Assembly: GCA_023333565.1 (NCBI GenBank)
Contig: JAJKFH010003229.1
Span: 1,214,001-1,278,000, forward strand
Length of the DNA: 64,000 nt
DNA from: Puffinus mauretanicus
Taxonomy: Eukaryota; Chordata; Aves; Procellariiformes; Procellariidae
Direction: 5' to 3'
The notes beneath the pieces are model-generated. The model ran no database searches, was not told where the DNA came from, and saw nothing but the letters and a program-made list of their open reading frames with translations. Shown here piece by piece: positions 45,401 to 56,500 of the stretch; the stretch's first letter is position 1, and each line of letters begins with the position of its first letter. The position numbers and the translations under genes are program-made.

Positions 45401-47291
45401 GGTAGCCCCCGTCCTTCCTGCGAGACATAGGAGGGGCGGCCTCTGATTGCTGCGGGTATTTGGCAGCTCGGGAGGGGAAGTTTCTTCTTGTCCAGATCTC
45501 AGTAGAGTCATCAGGCATTGGTATCCCAAGTAGTGCCAGCCAAGAAACACGGGAATGATACTGTCAAGGGTGTGGGGAAAATTAAATCCAGAAAAGAGGT
45601 AACAATGAATACGCTCCAAGGCTTTGCGTGTAACTTGGTCGCATTTCACATCGGAACAAAGCCCAGAAAAATCTAAGAAGATAACGTGCAAATGCACAAA
45701 GGAGCATAGAACAAACTGAAAAGCAAGTGAAAAAGATTTATAAAGTCCAAAGCAAGGAAGTAATTAAAAATGGGTAGGCTTAGCACGTGAGGTAAGCATA
45801 AGATTACCAAGTAATGGCAAGTAGCAGGATGTTAAAAAAGGGGAAAAAATCCTTCATCTTCCATATCTGTTGTCAAAACTCCTTCTTATGTTGCCAAAAT
45901 AAGACTGTGTCACACAGCAAAAACTTCTCTGTTGAAGTTAGCCCCTTTTTTATTTCCTGTGAGAAAGATGTTTGTGTTGGTTACTTACTTAACTGGGTGC
46001 CTACAAAGCACCAAGGAGGTGGGGACCACAGTGACAAAGCACTCTCAGGGCCCCTGCTCTGAATTTGCAGGGAGTCTAGCACAACTGCGCTGAAAAGAAT
46101 GAACCGCTCACTCATTTTTTATTGGATTTTTTGTAATGCTGCTTCACAGCATTTTGTCACAAAGTCCAGCAGAGAGCTTCCTATTTGCTGCTACTGCACC
46201 TTAGCCCTTCTGAAGCTGCCTGGTTGGGTTGCACCTCCCTGGGGGGATGCACGTCCCTCCTCCTCCTCTTCCCCACCACCTGCAGCTGCTGGCTGTGGGC
46301 AGAGAGCTTTTGCCTTCCTCGCTGCAGGCAAGACATCTCTTTTGGGGCAGCAGGTAGTGAATGCAGTGAATCAGCTGAAAATGGTTGTTTTCAACCCAGG
46401 CTTTTCCCAAGTATATGAAAATTACTCCCATCCTTTCTAAACAAGCACTTTGGTTGTCTGCTGTGACACACCCTGGAGATGGTTTGTCATGGTTTCTGAG
46501 CTTTGAGCTGAATTAGAGTGAGGATGGTTAGCTGAAGTAAGATTAAAATCCCAACACTTCTCTCTCCCCTAGGGGGAAAGTGTCAGGCAGTAGCATCGTA
46601 CCAGCAAAACCACTGCAGACAGTAGTGCTGTCCCTCTCTTCACATGTGATACGGTGGTGCATCAGCAACGCTCTCCTCTCGATGATATTGATTTGTTCCC
46701 TGACATTTTCAGTGGTGTGCTTGAAGCACTTCAACTAAAATAATGCAGAGGGGAAAAAAAAAAAAGCTGTGAAGCTATAGGGTCTGCATGCCTCCTGTGG
46801 TACAAAGCTCTGCTGCGACGTATTTGCTGGAGAAGCCCTCAGATTTCCCTGTGACAGTGGGTGTTGCTGCAACTTTCTCCCTACGAATCTCGGGTTGTTC
46901 TCTCAGTTTCTTGCTGGTAAAATCCTGGGTTTATGTGCCTGACAAGATGGATGGAGGGTACATGTTCTCTTAAGTGCATATACAAATTACAGGGAAATTA
47001 ATAGAAGATTGCAGTATCAATAATTTGAATTAAAAAATTAGAATGTCATCTTTAAAATTCCTACTCACTTGTGCTTAATTCCAGCTTCCTAATGAGCTGT
47101 TTCTAAAGATTTATGACCTTTTTACCTCTGGCTTCAAAAGCAGGGCCTTTTTTATTAAAAAATCCTTTCCAGTACGCTGTGGCACAAGTTGGCGGTTTAG
47201 CGCCCAGGCAGGGGACGCAGGGGGATTACTCTGGGGCTGCAGCTCGCGCAGCAGAAGAGACGCCCTGGCCCGGCTGGCCAGCAGCTCCGCT

Positions 47292-47329
47292 GGCTGCACC
47301 TCTTCCCCGGGGCTGCACCTCTTCCCCGG
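47292..47329. repeat. 19-bp exact tandem duplication
   Basis: GGCTGCACCTCTTCCCCGG occurs twice back to back, inside a GC-rich patch. Confidence 0.9.
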
Positions 47330-47483
47330 AGCGAGACGAGGCCCTTGCAAAGCCCTTCAGCCTGCAGCAGCCTTTTTGGGGGGGGCTGAGGAGGAACTGC
47401 TGCCGACTCCCTGCTCTGCCCTTTTGCAAGCAGCCGCGGAGGTGAGCAGAAGCATGGGCACCTCCGGCTTCCGCGGGGGCATC

Positions 47484-48399
47484 TGTTGCAAATGAATGGT
47501 TTAGAGGCCGCTTAAAGAATCACCATCAAAGGTATTATTAGCAGAAAGTAATTTTAATAGAGCTTTATAAAGGTGCAACCTAACAGAATTCGATGGCAAA
47601 GTTCACACTATTACTTATTACACGGATGAAACATATAAAGGAAGATCATCTAAGGGTTTATATCTTAGCAACTATATGTGTTTAGCAGCACTTTTAGTCA
47701 TCAACTAATCATCAACAAACTTTAGTAGCACTTAATCATTAACTAATTTCATATTTATGAAATAAGTCTTAGTAGAGTCTACTATAATCATGACTTAATT
47801 ACAGATTATTCTTACTATTAGTCCATACATACAGACAGATAGAAATATATATATGTATATATATGTACAGAAGGTATACCTGTTAAAAATTCCCCAATTT
47901 CAGTGAAGAAATAGTCATGTCGAATGTCTAGGCATTTCTTTCTCAACGGGCGAAGTGTCGAGCTTCGAGGAGTGAAGGGATTCAGCCCAGGTCCCGTCGG
48001 CGGCGACGGTCCTCTGCATGGCGCAGACTCGAGAGGTCGGCGTCCCACTCAGAGGGAGATGCTGGGTGCAGCCGCTGCGGTCCAGGAGAGCTCAAAGGGC
48101 CTCGCTTAGGACCACCGTTTATAGGTTGGCAAGATGGTTGGCTTTAGTCATCCGTAAATTTCCATCCTGGCCGCAGTCCCAGGTGGTAATTACTAAAAAT
48201 TCTCAAGGTTTCAGTGTTGTTCTACCGGACACCTGGGCCAGGCAGCAGGAGTATGTTCCCAGCTCAGCCATGCAGAGTTTCTGATAGGGTCAAGGAGCGC
48301 TCAGCCGCCAGACTCGGTACGCCAAGGGTGAGGTTTCATGGGAATTTCTGAGATCAACAAGCGGCCTAGGAGCGGGGGCGGGGGAAATGCACCACCACA
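47484..48399 (-). mobile_element. Putative LTR element, about 916 bp
   Basis: Starts TGTTGCAAATGAATGG and ends CACCACCACA, flanked by CATC on both sides (47480-47483 and 48400-48403), a possible 4-bp target-site duplication. On the minus strand a TATAAAC box (48123-48117) is followed by GC-rich sequence, as in an LTR promoter with R/U5, so minus orientation is suggested. It resembles avian LTR sequence in general character; the family is not certain, and four matching bases are weak proof. Confidence 0.5.
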
Positions 48400-51300
48400 C
48401 ATCCCCACGCCTTGTTTCTCCCCATCGCAGATGACGGAGGGGAGCGCTGGTTCAAATGGGTAATCGTTTGAGTGGCTGTCATTGTCACCACCTGGATTTT
48501 ATGCTTGCTGCGTTAAATAAGTGATGTGTCCTGGCTACAGCCTGTGGGCTGCGCGCTCAGGGGGCAACAGGATCCGACCTGGAGTCCCAGCTGGAAAGCG
48601 GTACAAGAGGCCAATCAGAACTAGCAACAGGGCACGGCACAGGCTTTGTGAAATACAATTTTGTTAAAAATGCTATGCTTCACAGGAAGGGAAGCCACAG
48701 CAATAAACTCATCCAGGTTAAAAATGACAAGTTTTGATGCTTGGGCAGATATAGTAAAAACAATAAATTTACATGTATGAAAACATATATAGCAATTATA
48801 TATGACATAATATATGATTACGTATACCTAATATTTGTATAGAATAGATAAATTATTTAAAATAACCCTCACAGTATGTTTTGTTAGGGTTATCTTTCAG
48901 TTGGATCAGTTCTGCAATCCTGTTAATGATGTGTCCCCGTGAGCTGTTGTATGGACTCAGCGGAGAAGATTGCGTGGGGGTAGAAACGTATACCTGCATG
49001 TGACAAGGGCCAGGCCCTGCTCAGCTTGGTTTGCCACTGGCAGCAATGCCTTGGGACCAGCCCCCGAGAGCTGGCACAGGGCTGATGCTGTGAGGCACTC
49101 TCACCTCTTAGCCCTGATCCCTAAAGCTTTCCTTTGTCAGTTTACTGGAACTGCGATTTGCAAAGAGAAATGAAGGATCAGCCAACACCATTATGTGTCA
49201 TTAGCATGCGCGATACGCAGCTGCCCACATCTCCCGAGCGCCAGCAGCTGCTAAAATTACACTTGGGCTCCAATAACTGGCCTAGTGATGTTCTAGACAG
49301 TTGGAGGGGATCCTTCTCACCTCTAGTTTCATGAGAAGTGGTAGGCGGCTCGTCTCGGTGTGTTGGCACTGAGTCCTGCTCGTGTGTCTTAGGGGGTGCC
49401 ATGCTGTCACATGTACAGTGATTGGAAGGAAAAAACATCCTTCTCCGCTCAGATGCTTTCTCCTTTTGTTTTTTTTTCATTCCATTTTAAACCCAGGCTA
49501 ATTTTTGTTGTTATGAAATGTCACTGTGATGATGCCAGAGCCTATAATTCAGTAGCCAGTGGCCGCCACTTCTTGCATTCAGAGTCGGAGAAGGAGGCTG
49601 GGTTAGTGGATGCCTAGAGAGAAGTTAAAATGGGGTAGCTATTTGCAGAGATTGATTCACTGAAGTGCCTCAGTAAGCAGTGATTTAGAGACACAGGAGT
49701 CTCACATTTTGTAACCATTATGGTTTAAGGAGATAGAAGGTCCCCCCCTTCCTTCAACGACCATATTAGTCTTCTGTTAAAACTATGATATTTTTCATTT
49801 TCAGAGGTTTCCTACCGGTGCCTGTAAGCACGCTGAACCCCAAGACAGCACATCATGGATTTTCAAGAATTCTCTCTCTCGAGACAGGCAAGGCCAACAA
49901 ACCCAAACAGGTGACTGTGTGCATTTCTTACGCTGCTGCTTTCTGGTGTCAGCAGTCTTCTCCAGGCTCCAACGTCAAGCAACACCGACAGACTGAGGCC
50001 ATGCGTGAAGGCAGGATGCTGCAGAAAAACCGGTACTCAGACAAGTTCTCACAGCATCTGTAGGTTGGAGCTGCTTGTGTCAAGGTGAAGCTTATTCCCC
50101 TTCAACTCTGACTGGGTAGAGGCAGCCACTACAGCAGCAAAGCAGTGCAAGACACTGGCGTCATATTCACAGGGAGCTGACAGCTCCTTGTGATACCTTT
50201 TGGCTTCAGGTAGTTTTTTGCATGTGGTGATGTGCAGGTATAAATCACTACCCTACTCAACCCTAAAATAGGAGGCAATATCCAGTCAAGGTTATCCTGT
50301 TTTCCTACAAGTCTGGTATTTCTGACAAGTTTGATGCATGGGCAAAAGTCAGCAAGCCCCCCCGAAGTCTTTCTGAGCCTTCCAAGACTGTCGCCTGCAT
50401 ATGCTAAAAAGGGAAACCCAAATATTTTGTCTTGGCAACCTGCTGCCATATGCCTGAGTAGGGGCTGCTCAGCAAAATCTTTGCTCCTGATACTTCTTAA
50501 AGGACACTGGGATAGCCTGATCCCTTAATCTTTTGCCTGGAGAGTATAAAGAAGCTGAAGGCATAATGAAATATTCTCCTACACACATGAGCTGTCTGTG
50601 TAATAATACTTACTATGCTGCGATACCTGCTTTGAAATTTGTTTATATTATTGAAAAGAAAGATACAAACGGTTTAGATATAAAGGTTTGTAACCAAGAT
50701 TAATTGAGCATCGACTGAATAATGCTGAAAAGACTCTGTAAATCATGCAAAAGCTGGACGATAAATACAGGTTGCCAGAGAGATTACTCCTAAAAGCACT
50801 TCCTGCGACTGAAATAAGAGAGCCCTGCAACGCTTTCAGGCAGCAGCCTGGAAATATGTGGCTGGGGAACGTTTCTGCAGGCAGCAAACAGAGTAGGTTT
50901 TCAGCCAGTGCCGAGACAAATGGATGAAGTGACCCTCAGCCCAAGGAGGGACCCTGCATCTGGGCGACATGGATGCCCTTGGGCTGCTTTCGTGACTGGA
51001 GCTCTGTGAGGGCTGTGTCCTGCCATAAGGAATTGTTCACACGTATCTCCCAGCCGCACTGGGAGGCACGTGGACATATGGAAGATGTCAGGAGTGCTTT
51101 TTCATATCTAGCTTTCATTACCAGCATCGAGGAAAGAAAATCAATGGTTTCGTAAATAAAGGGATGCCATCAGGAATCTCTCGACCAAAGCAATTCACAG
51201 ATGACTCGGCTTATGCTGGCTATTTCTTTTCTCTCTTTTCCTCTCTCTGATGTGAAATTTGGCAGCTACACAGGTGACCCTGATAGTACACAAATGAGCC

Positions 51301-52914
51301 TTGCCTTGAACTTTGCATTATCATTTAAACCCCTGCTGGCACTATGCATGGGATTTGACCAAAGGTATTAGCGAGTTGTTAGTGGAAATAGTAGTCTCCA
51401 GTGGGTGTTTGATTAACAAAACTGCAATACAGTTTGTTACAATTGCTGATTTCTGGTCAGAAAAGGCCCACTCAAAATCGGAAAATCAACACCACACTAT
51501 GACAGGTCAAGGACCGCCATGTGCTGCTAGACCTTACAAAAGGGAATTAATGCCTGATGCTAATACATCCACTTGTTTCCCTGTGTTCATGACCTCCAAA
51601 GTCTCCTGCAGTTATTAAGATACAGTGCAATTTTTTCTTAAGTGTGTATTTTAAATTCAAGAGGGTATTATGGGCTTTCTGTGAAATGAATGGGTTCCAC
51701 ATGCACGCTTGTCTCTGGAAACATCTGAAGTGTAAAAGGGTCCGTTAAATAAACCTCATTATACATCTGTCTGGCTGAATTTATTCAGGCCTTTAGAGAG
51801 CAAGAGACATCCTATACCCCATTTTTCTGAGTTATAGGATAGAAGGACATGACCAAGAAGGAAAGAAGAAACTTTTCCATGTCACCATCAATGCTGGCAG
51901 AGCTCTGTCAGATTTAGGTTTTTGCTAACAGAAATTTTGTTCTCTGAAGAAAATACATGGGTTTGGGCTTGTCTGTCTTTCCCACTGACATCTCTGTGGG
52001 CCAGGCTTTTTTTTTTGTTTTCCAAAAATGGAAATAGTTTGCCTGAAAAACCTTTATCCAGACTTCTCAATGAAGAAAAAGGCATCTCCCATCCACATGA
52101 GTCATTGCCAGAGAGGGGAAGCTACCTTGGGCCCACCTCTCCTGTGCCTTTACCCACTCTGCAGCAGCCAGGGTAGAAAGGACATTGCTGATGCAAAATG
52201 CAGAGGCAGCTCAAAGCGTGAGCAAAACTGAATGTCATTGTCCAGAGGACGAGAGGAAAATCCTGGTCCTTGCAGTAGCACCGTTCAGTGGGACCTGGGC
52301 TGCAGCTGCACAGCTGCTCACGGCTTTGCCCGTGCCAAAAGCTCTGCCTGCTGGGCTTGTCTTTGGGATTTTCTAAGTGTATTTGGTCTAAATGGAAAGA
52401 GCAGGTGGTACGGAGAGACGGGAAATCTGATTGTGGGACGAGAGCCCGGCGGAATGCAGGGGAGGTTTGCCCCATTGTCTGAGCAGGTTGGGATGTATTT
52501 GAAACATATGCATACCATAGCCAAAAGGAAGTCCTGGGGTGCAGGGTCTGGGGTCTGGGGCGTGGGACCTCCTTCCCCAGTGCAGCTCAGGAAAGGTCAC
52601 TTTCTCCCACAGTGTTATGCTTGGGTGGAGGAATATTTTTTTTCCAGAGGATGACAATACCCGATACTGCATCACCAGCTTATTAGAAATGACAGCTGGA
52701 TTACCAGGGAGGTATTTTCTGAAGCTTATTCTTTGAAGGGATTTATTTTCTTTCCAGTCTGCATAAATGTGTCCCCTCGGCTGCAAAGCCACAACCAACA
52801 GGCCTGAATTTTATGTCACCACATTCTGCCATAGCAAGACGATAATTTTTTTTCCGTGTTTTAACGTCATATGATCATGGAAAGAAGATCAGAAACAGTA
52901 CTCACATAGGCCTA
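48400..52914. other. Intergenic stretch without recognised gene
   Basis: Moderate GC. Only short open frames with no recognised family were seen. TA-rich sequence lies at 48780-48860, directly after the putative LTR region. No RNA gene recognised. Confidence 0.5.
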
Positions 52915-53522
52915 TGTGAAAGATTGAATTGTAGAACTTTTGTCTCAAAGACTGCTTATCTGGGCGAGGGTTCCTTTGGCTGCTGAATATGATAAGAATG
53001 GCTGCAAGGCCACGGGGATCTCCCGCTGGCAAGGTGTGAAAGACGGAATTGTAGATCTGGACGAGGATTCCTTTGGCTGCTGAGAAGGGCGGCAAGGTGT
53101 GGAAGATCTCTGGCTGGCACGTGCTTGGACGGTCAAGACTCGGGAATGCGGAGATGTGGCGTTGCCATGGAAACTGCAGCCCTCGAATGAGAATAAAAGG
53201 GACTGCCAAGAGGGCCCCGGCGCGATTGCTCCCCGCCGAAACACTGCGGACCCCGGAGTGGAACACCGAGAGACTTGGACCCCCGGGACGCCGCGGATCC
53301 ATGGCGGTGACTATTCTTGCAAGTCTATCCTGAATGCCTGCTTGACTTCTGTCTTTTTACTCTATTCTATCCTATTGCTACTAATTTTCTACTTTTGATA
53401 TTAAAAGTTGCTGTTTGGGTACATGGCATTTGAGCTCGTTTGTGTCTTAATCTCGCTCTTGGGATCATATTGAAACCTCCCCTGACATCGGATCGGGACA
53501 TTCCTGACATCGGATGGGGACA
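52915..53522 (+). mobile_element. Solo retroviral LTR with GCCTA target-site duplication
   Basis: 608 bp, TGTGAAAGA... to ...GGGGACA, flanked by exact GCCTA duplications (52910-52914 and 53523-53527). The U3 part has an imperfect internal duplication: TGTGAAAGA.. starts at 52915 and again at 53035, with GAATTGTAGA and TTCCTTTGGCTGCTGA in both units, like duplicated retroviral enhancers. A TATA-like AATAAAAGG at 53192-53200 is followed by a GC-rich leader, an ATTAAA signal at 53400-53405 and a short repeat (CCTGACATCGGAT twice) near the 3' end. Plus orientation is therefore likely. No viral coding sequence is attached. Confidence 0.87.
53192..53200 (+). promoter_or_regulatory. LTR TATA-like box
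   Basis: AATAAAAGG at the end of the U3 duplications and upstream of a GC-rich leader; the presumed core promoter of the solo LTR. Confidence 0.5.
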
Positions 53523-56500
53523 GCCTAGAAACCTGCCTCCCTCAGGCCTTCGCTCAGTCTGGCTGAGCCTTATTTCCAACTCTGTTACAGCTTTTGCCAC
53601 CTCTCTGGGGTGCTCTAAGATATAGGTAAATAGTGCTCAGTATCAGGGGTCAGGCAGTACCTCAGGCTCGGTCCCGAGTCCCTGTAAGCAGCCTCTGCGG
53701 TCACACACCCTTCTCTCTTCCCTCCCTTCCGTTGTCACAGGGGTCAGCCGTTCCTCAAATGATAAAATCCCACTAAACCCAAATTTTGCCCTGAGGACCT
53801 CGCTGACGCCATTCCCCATGCTGCAGGAGGCTCAGCAGCCTACTTCACGCCAAGACGAATCCCTCCGTAAGTACCAGGGGATAACCTACAGCCATTCGGC
53901 CTGAGCGTTGCTGTGCGCGTGTTTTCGCCGAACCTGAAAGCCTCCCGCCACGCACGATTACAGACGTCGAGTGGACGGGGCTGGCGCTCACTCGTTCTCG
54001 GTCTCCGGCCCGCTGCTCTCTGGTCTTTGCGACGGCTCCGGCGAGGGGTGCTCTGCAGGGTACAAAGACACACGCTGGTTTACCCCCCGAAAAGCAGACA
54101 GAGAGGCGGAAATCCAGTATAGCTGAAGCTACCTGCTTCAGTAAAGCTTGTGATATGATTTCACTCCGGAGATCATCAGCTAAAGCCGGAGAAACCCCAG
54201 ATCAGTGTGAGAACCGTCGCGGTAGAAGAGCTGACTCCTGGGGACAGGGCAATGGGGATGGCTGACGGGGACGGCTGATGGGGAGGGGGTCTGCACCAGG
54301 GCATGGGGGTTGGTAGGCATCCCAAAAACTTGTTTTGGACTGATCTTTGAAATGTTTGCACTGCCCAAGGAGACACAGCCAGGACAAAGGGGTATTGCAC
54401 AGGGAAACATCCCGGAAGATTGGGATGAAATTGGGAAATGCAACGTGAAACAAGGAAAGCCACCGCCTGTGCCAACGTCTGGGCGCCATTTTCCCAGTGA
54501 GCTCAGGGTGCATCCCCTGGGGGATGTGTGTCTGCTGTGCCCAGGGTGCCCAGGGAGCTGGGCAGCCCTGCAAGCACTGAGGTGAGAGGAGGAGGAGGGG
54601 GAGAAGGTGCTCCAGGTGCCTGAGCCCAATCCCCTGCAGAGACCACGATGGAGCAGATATCCACACTGCAACAGTAAGTGATTTCCTTGTCTTTATCATG
54701 TCCCACGAGCTTTTTCATCTTATTTTCTCCCTCTGTGCTGTTGAGAAGGGGAATGAGAGAGTGGCTGGGTGGGTGTCTGACAGCCAGCCAAGGTCAACCC
54801 ACCACATTCCTCCTCCCTTTTTTTTTTTGGTGGAGCTATCAGTTCTTTGGAGGGTCAGCCAGTTTAGCAGTGCTGCTGGCAACCACTTGCCATGAAGGAG
54901 CACACGCAGGCCTTTAAAGAACAGGAGGGTGGCTGCTCCTTTTCACCCAGCCCATAAGTTGCCACTCCCTACCTGGGCTCCCCATGCTGTGGCTGCCTGC
55001 GAGGGCACACAGCTTCTTCTTGTAATAGCTACCAGCGGCAGTCACTCCTCTGTGTCTCTACTTTTTTGCAAGCAATCCCTGGAAGTATGTTGTCTCTCCT
55101 AAGCAGTTTAGTGAAAACTCCAATTTCAGGAGCTCCCTGCTTGCCTAACAGATTTATTAGCCCTCTGCAGGTCTGTCCTCACACCATCTCATAGTGAGTC
55201 ATCCTGACCCTGGGATCGGTGAAAGCTATCATGCATTACAGCCCACAGGTTTTCCTTGATGTGCTGCCTTTCTCTAGTTAGAGAATTACCTGCTGCTCCT
55301 GGGACAACAGCCTTATTGCTACTGAATTCCTTTTTTTAAAAACTACAACCAAACCACGTTAAAGGGGTCTATTTGCTTGAGGGTACTGCGCTATCCCCGC
55401 TACAGATGAGAGTATCAGGATGACAGGTATACCACCAGCCACCCTGCCTGCCACGGGCGGTCCTGCAGAGAAGACTCAAGAGAGGGAAAACACCCTTGCC
55501 GTGTAGAAAGGAAATCCCCCTTGACCTTTTTTTGGCAGGCAGAGGTTCCTGTAGGCTCCCTGTAAGGATGGCTCAGATGGCGTGATGCTGCCCGGGCGTT
55601 GCTAGCGCAGCCGGGTACCTAGCCTGCCAGCTGTAACAGAGGCAGTAATGTTCACCTGACCCCAGATCTTCCCTTACCGCATGATGCATGAAGACTAATC
55701 TACGGTGCCAGTACTTTCTGTTAAGGGCAGCCTGGGGACTGCCCTCCAAACCGAGGAGGTTTTCCAAGCCGGCTGTCACGGTCTCAGGTGCAGCAAAGCT
55801 GTGACCGCCAGAGCCCACGAGAGCCGGCAGACCCCAGCTGAACTTGTGAGTTTGGGTGAGCTGTGCCCACAGAGGCTGGCTTAAAGGCAGCCATCGGGCA
55901 GCCTGAGGCAGAGCCTGCAAGGCCACAGACTTCTCTGGAGGATCTTCTTTCGAAAAAGCATACCGTGATGTTTTCAACCAGTCATAGCAAACCGTGGTCC
56001 TTGCACGAGCAGTAATGGCCGAGCTGCACCTCTCCACACAGGACACGACACTCTGTCATCCACCTCCTCCCTCCCTGCCCCAGATGTGGAGGGTTTTTAT
56101 GGCACTGACTGCCCACTGCTGATAAAGCAATGCATAAGGGAGTGTTATGAAAGGTGCTGAGAGAAAAGGCATGTAGAAACAAATCGCCTGCCTCTCCTGG
56201 AGGATCGCAGCAGGGGCTCTGGCTCCCTGCGAGATGGAGCTGCAACTGCACACGCAGCCGCCCGCCCGCTGGAGAAGCTCACACCTCCGGGGCTGGGCAG
56301 AAGGAGTGGCTGGATCCTAGTTTGACGTAGAGAGACTGTACAGCACCGGCACCTCAGTAAATTCCCTGATGTGTATCCTTACAGCACGGGCTGCTCCTGG
56401 CAAGGCAAGCAGAGGCACTGATGCTCTCTGGAGACAGGGTCAGGGCTAAGTTGTCTTTTCCTTCCTTTTTTTTTTGCACACACTTAATTGCTTCATTCCA

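Larger units (their letters stand above)
41472..47483. other. Intergenic stretch without recognised gene
   Basis: AT-rich with a TA-rich inverted repeat at 42468-42496 and GC-rich patches at about 45170-45500 and 47180-47480. The second patch contains an exact 19-bp tandem duplication (47292-47329). Open frames here (up to about 164 codons on minus near 42.4-42.9 kb) lack similarity to any family I know and lack splice or codon support. Confidence 0.5.

Noticed and set aside
24901..53530. Retroviral coding regions linked to the LTRs
   Set aside because: No open frame in the window shows protease, reverse transcriptase, integrase or envelope motifs; all LTRs look solitary.
54180..54699. Three overlapping minus-strand frames of 99-165 codons
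   Set aside because: Three frames open over the same DNA shows compositional bias; none resembles a known protein.
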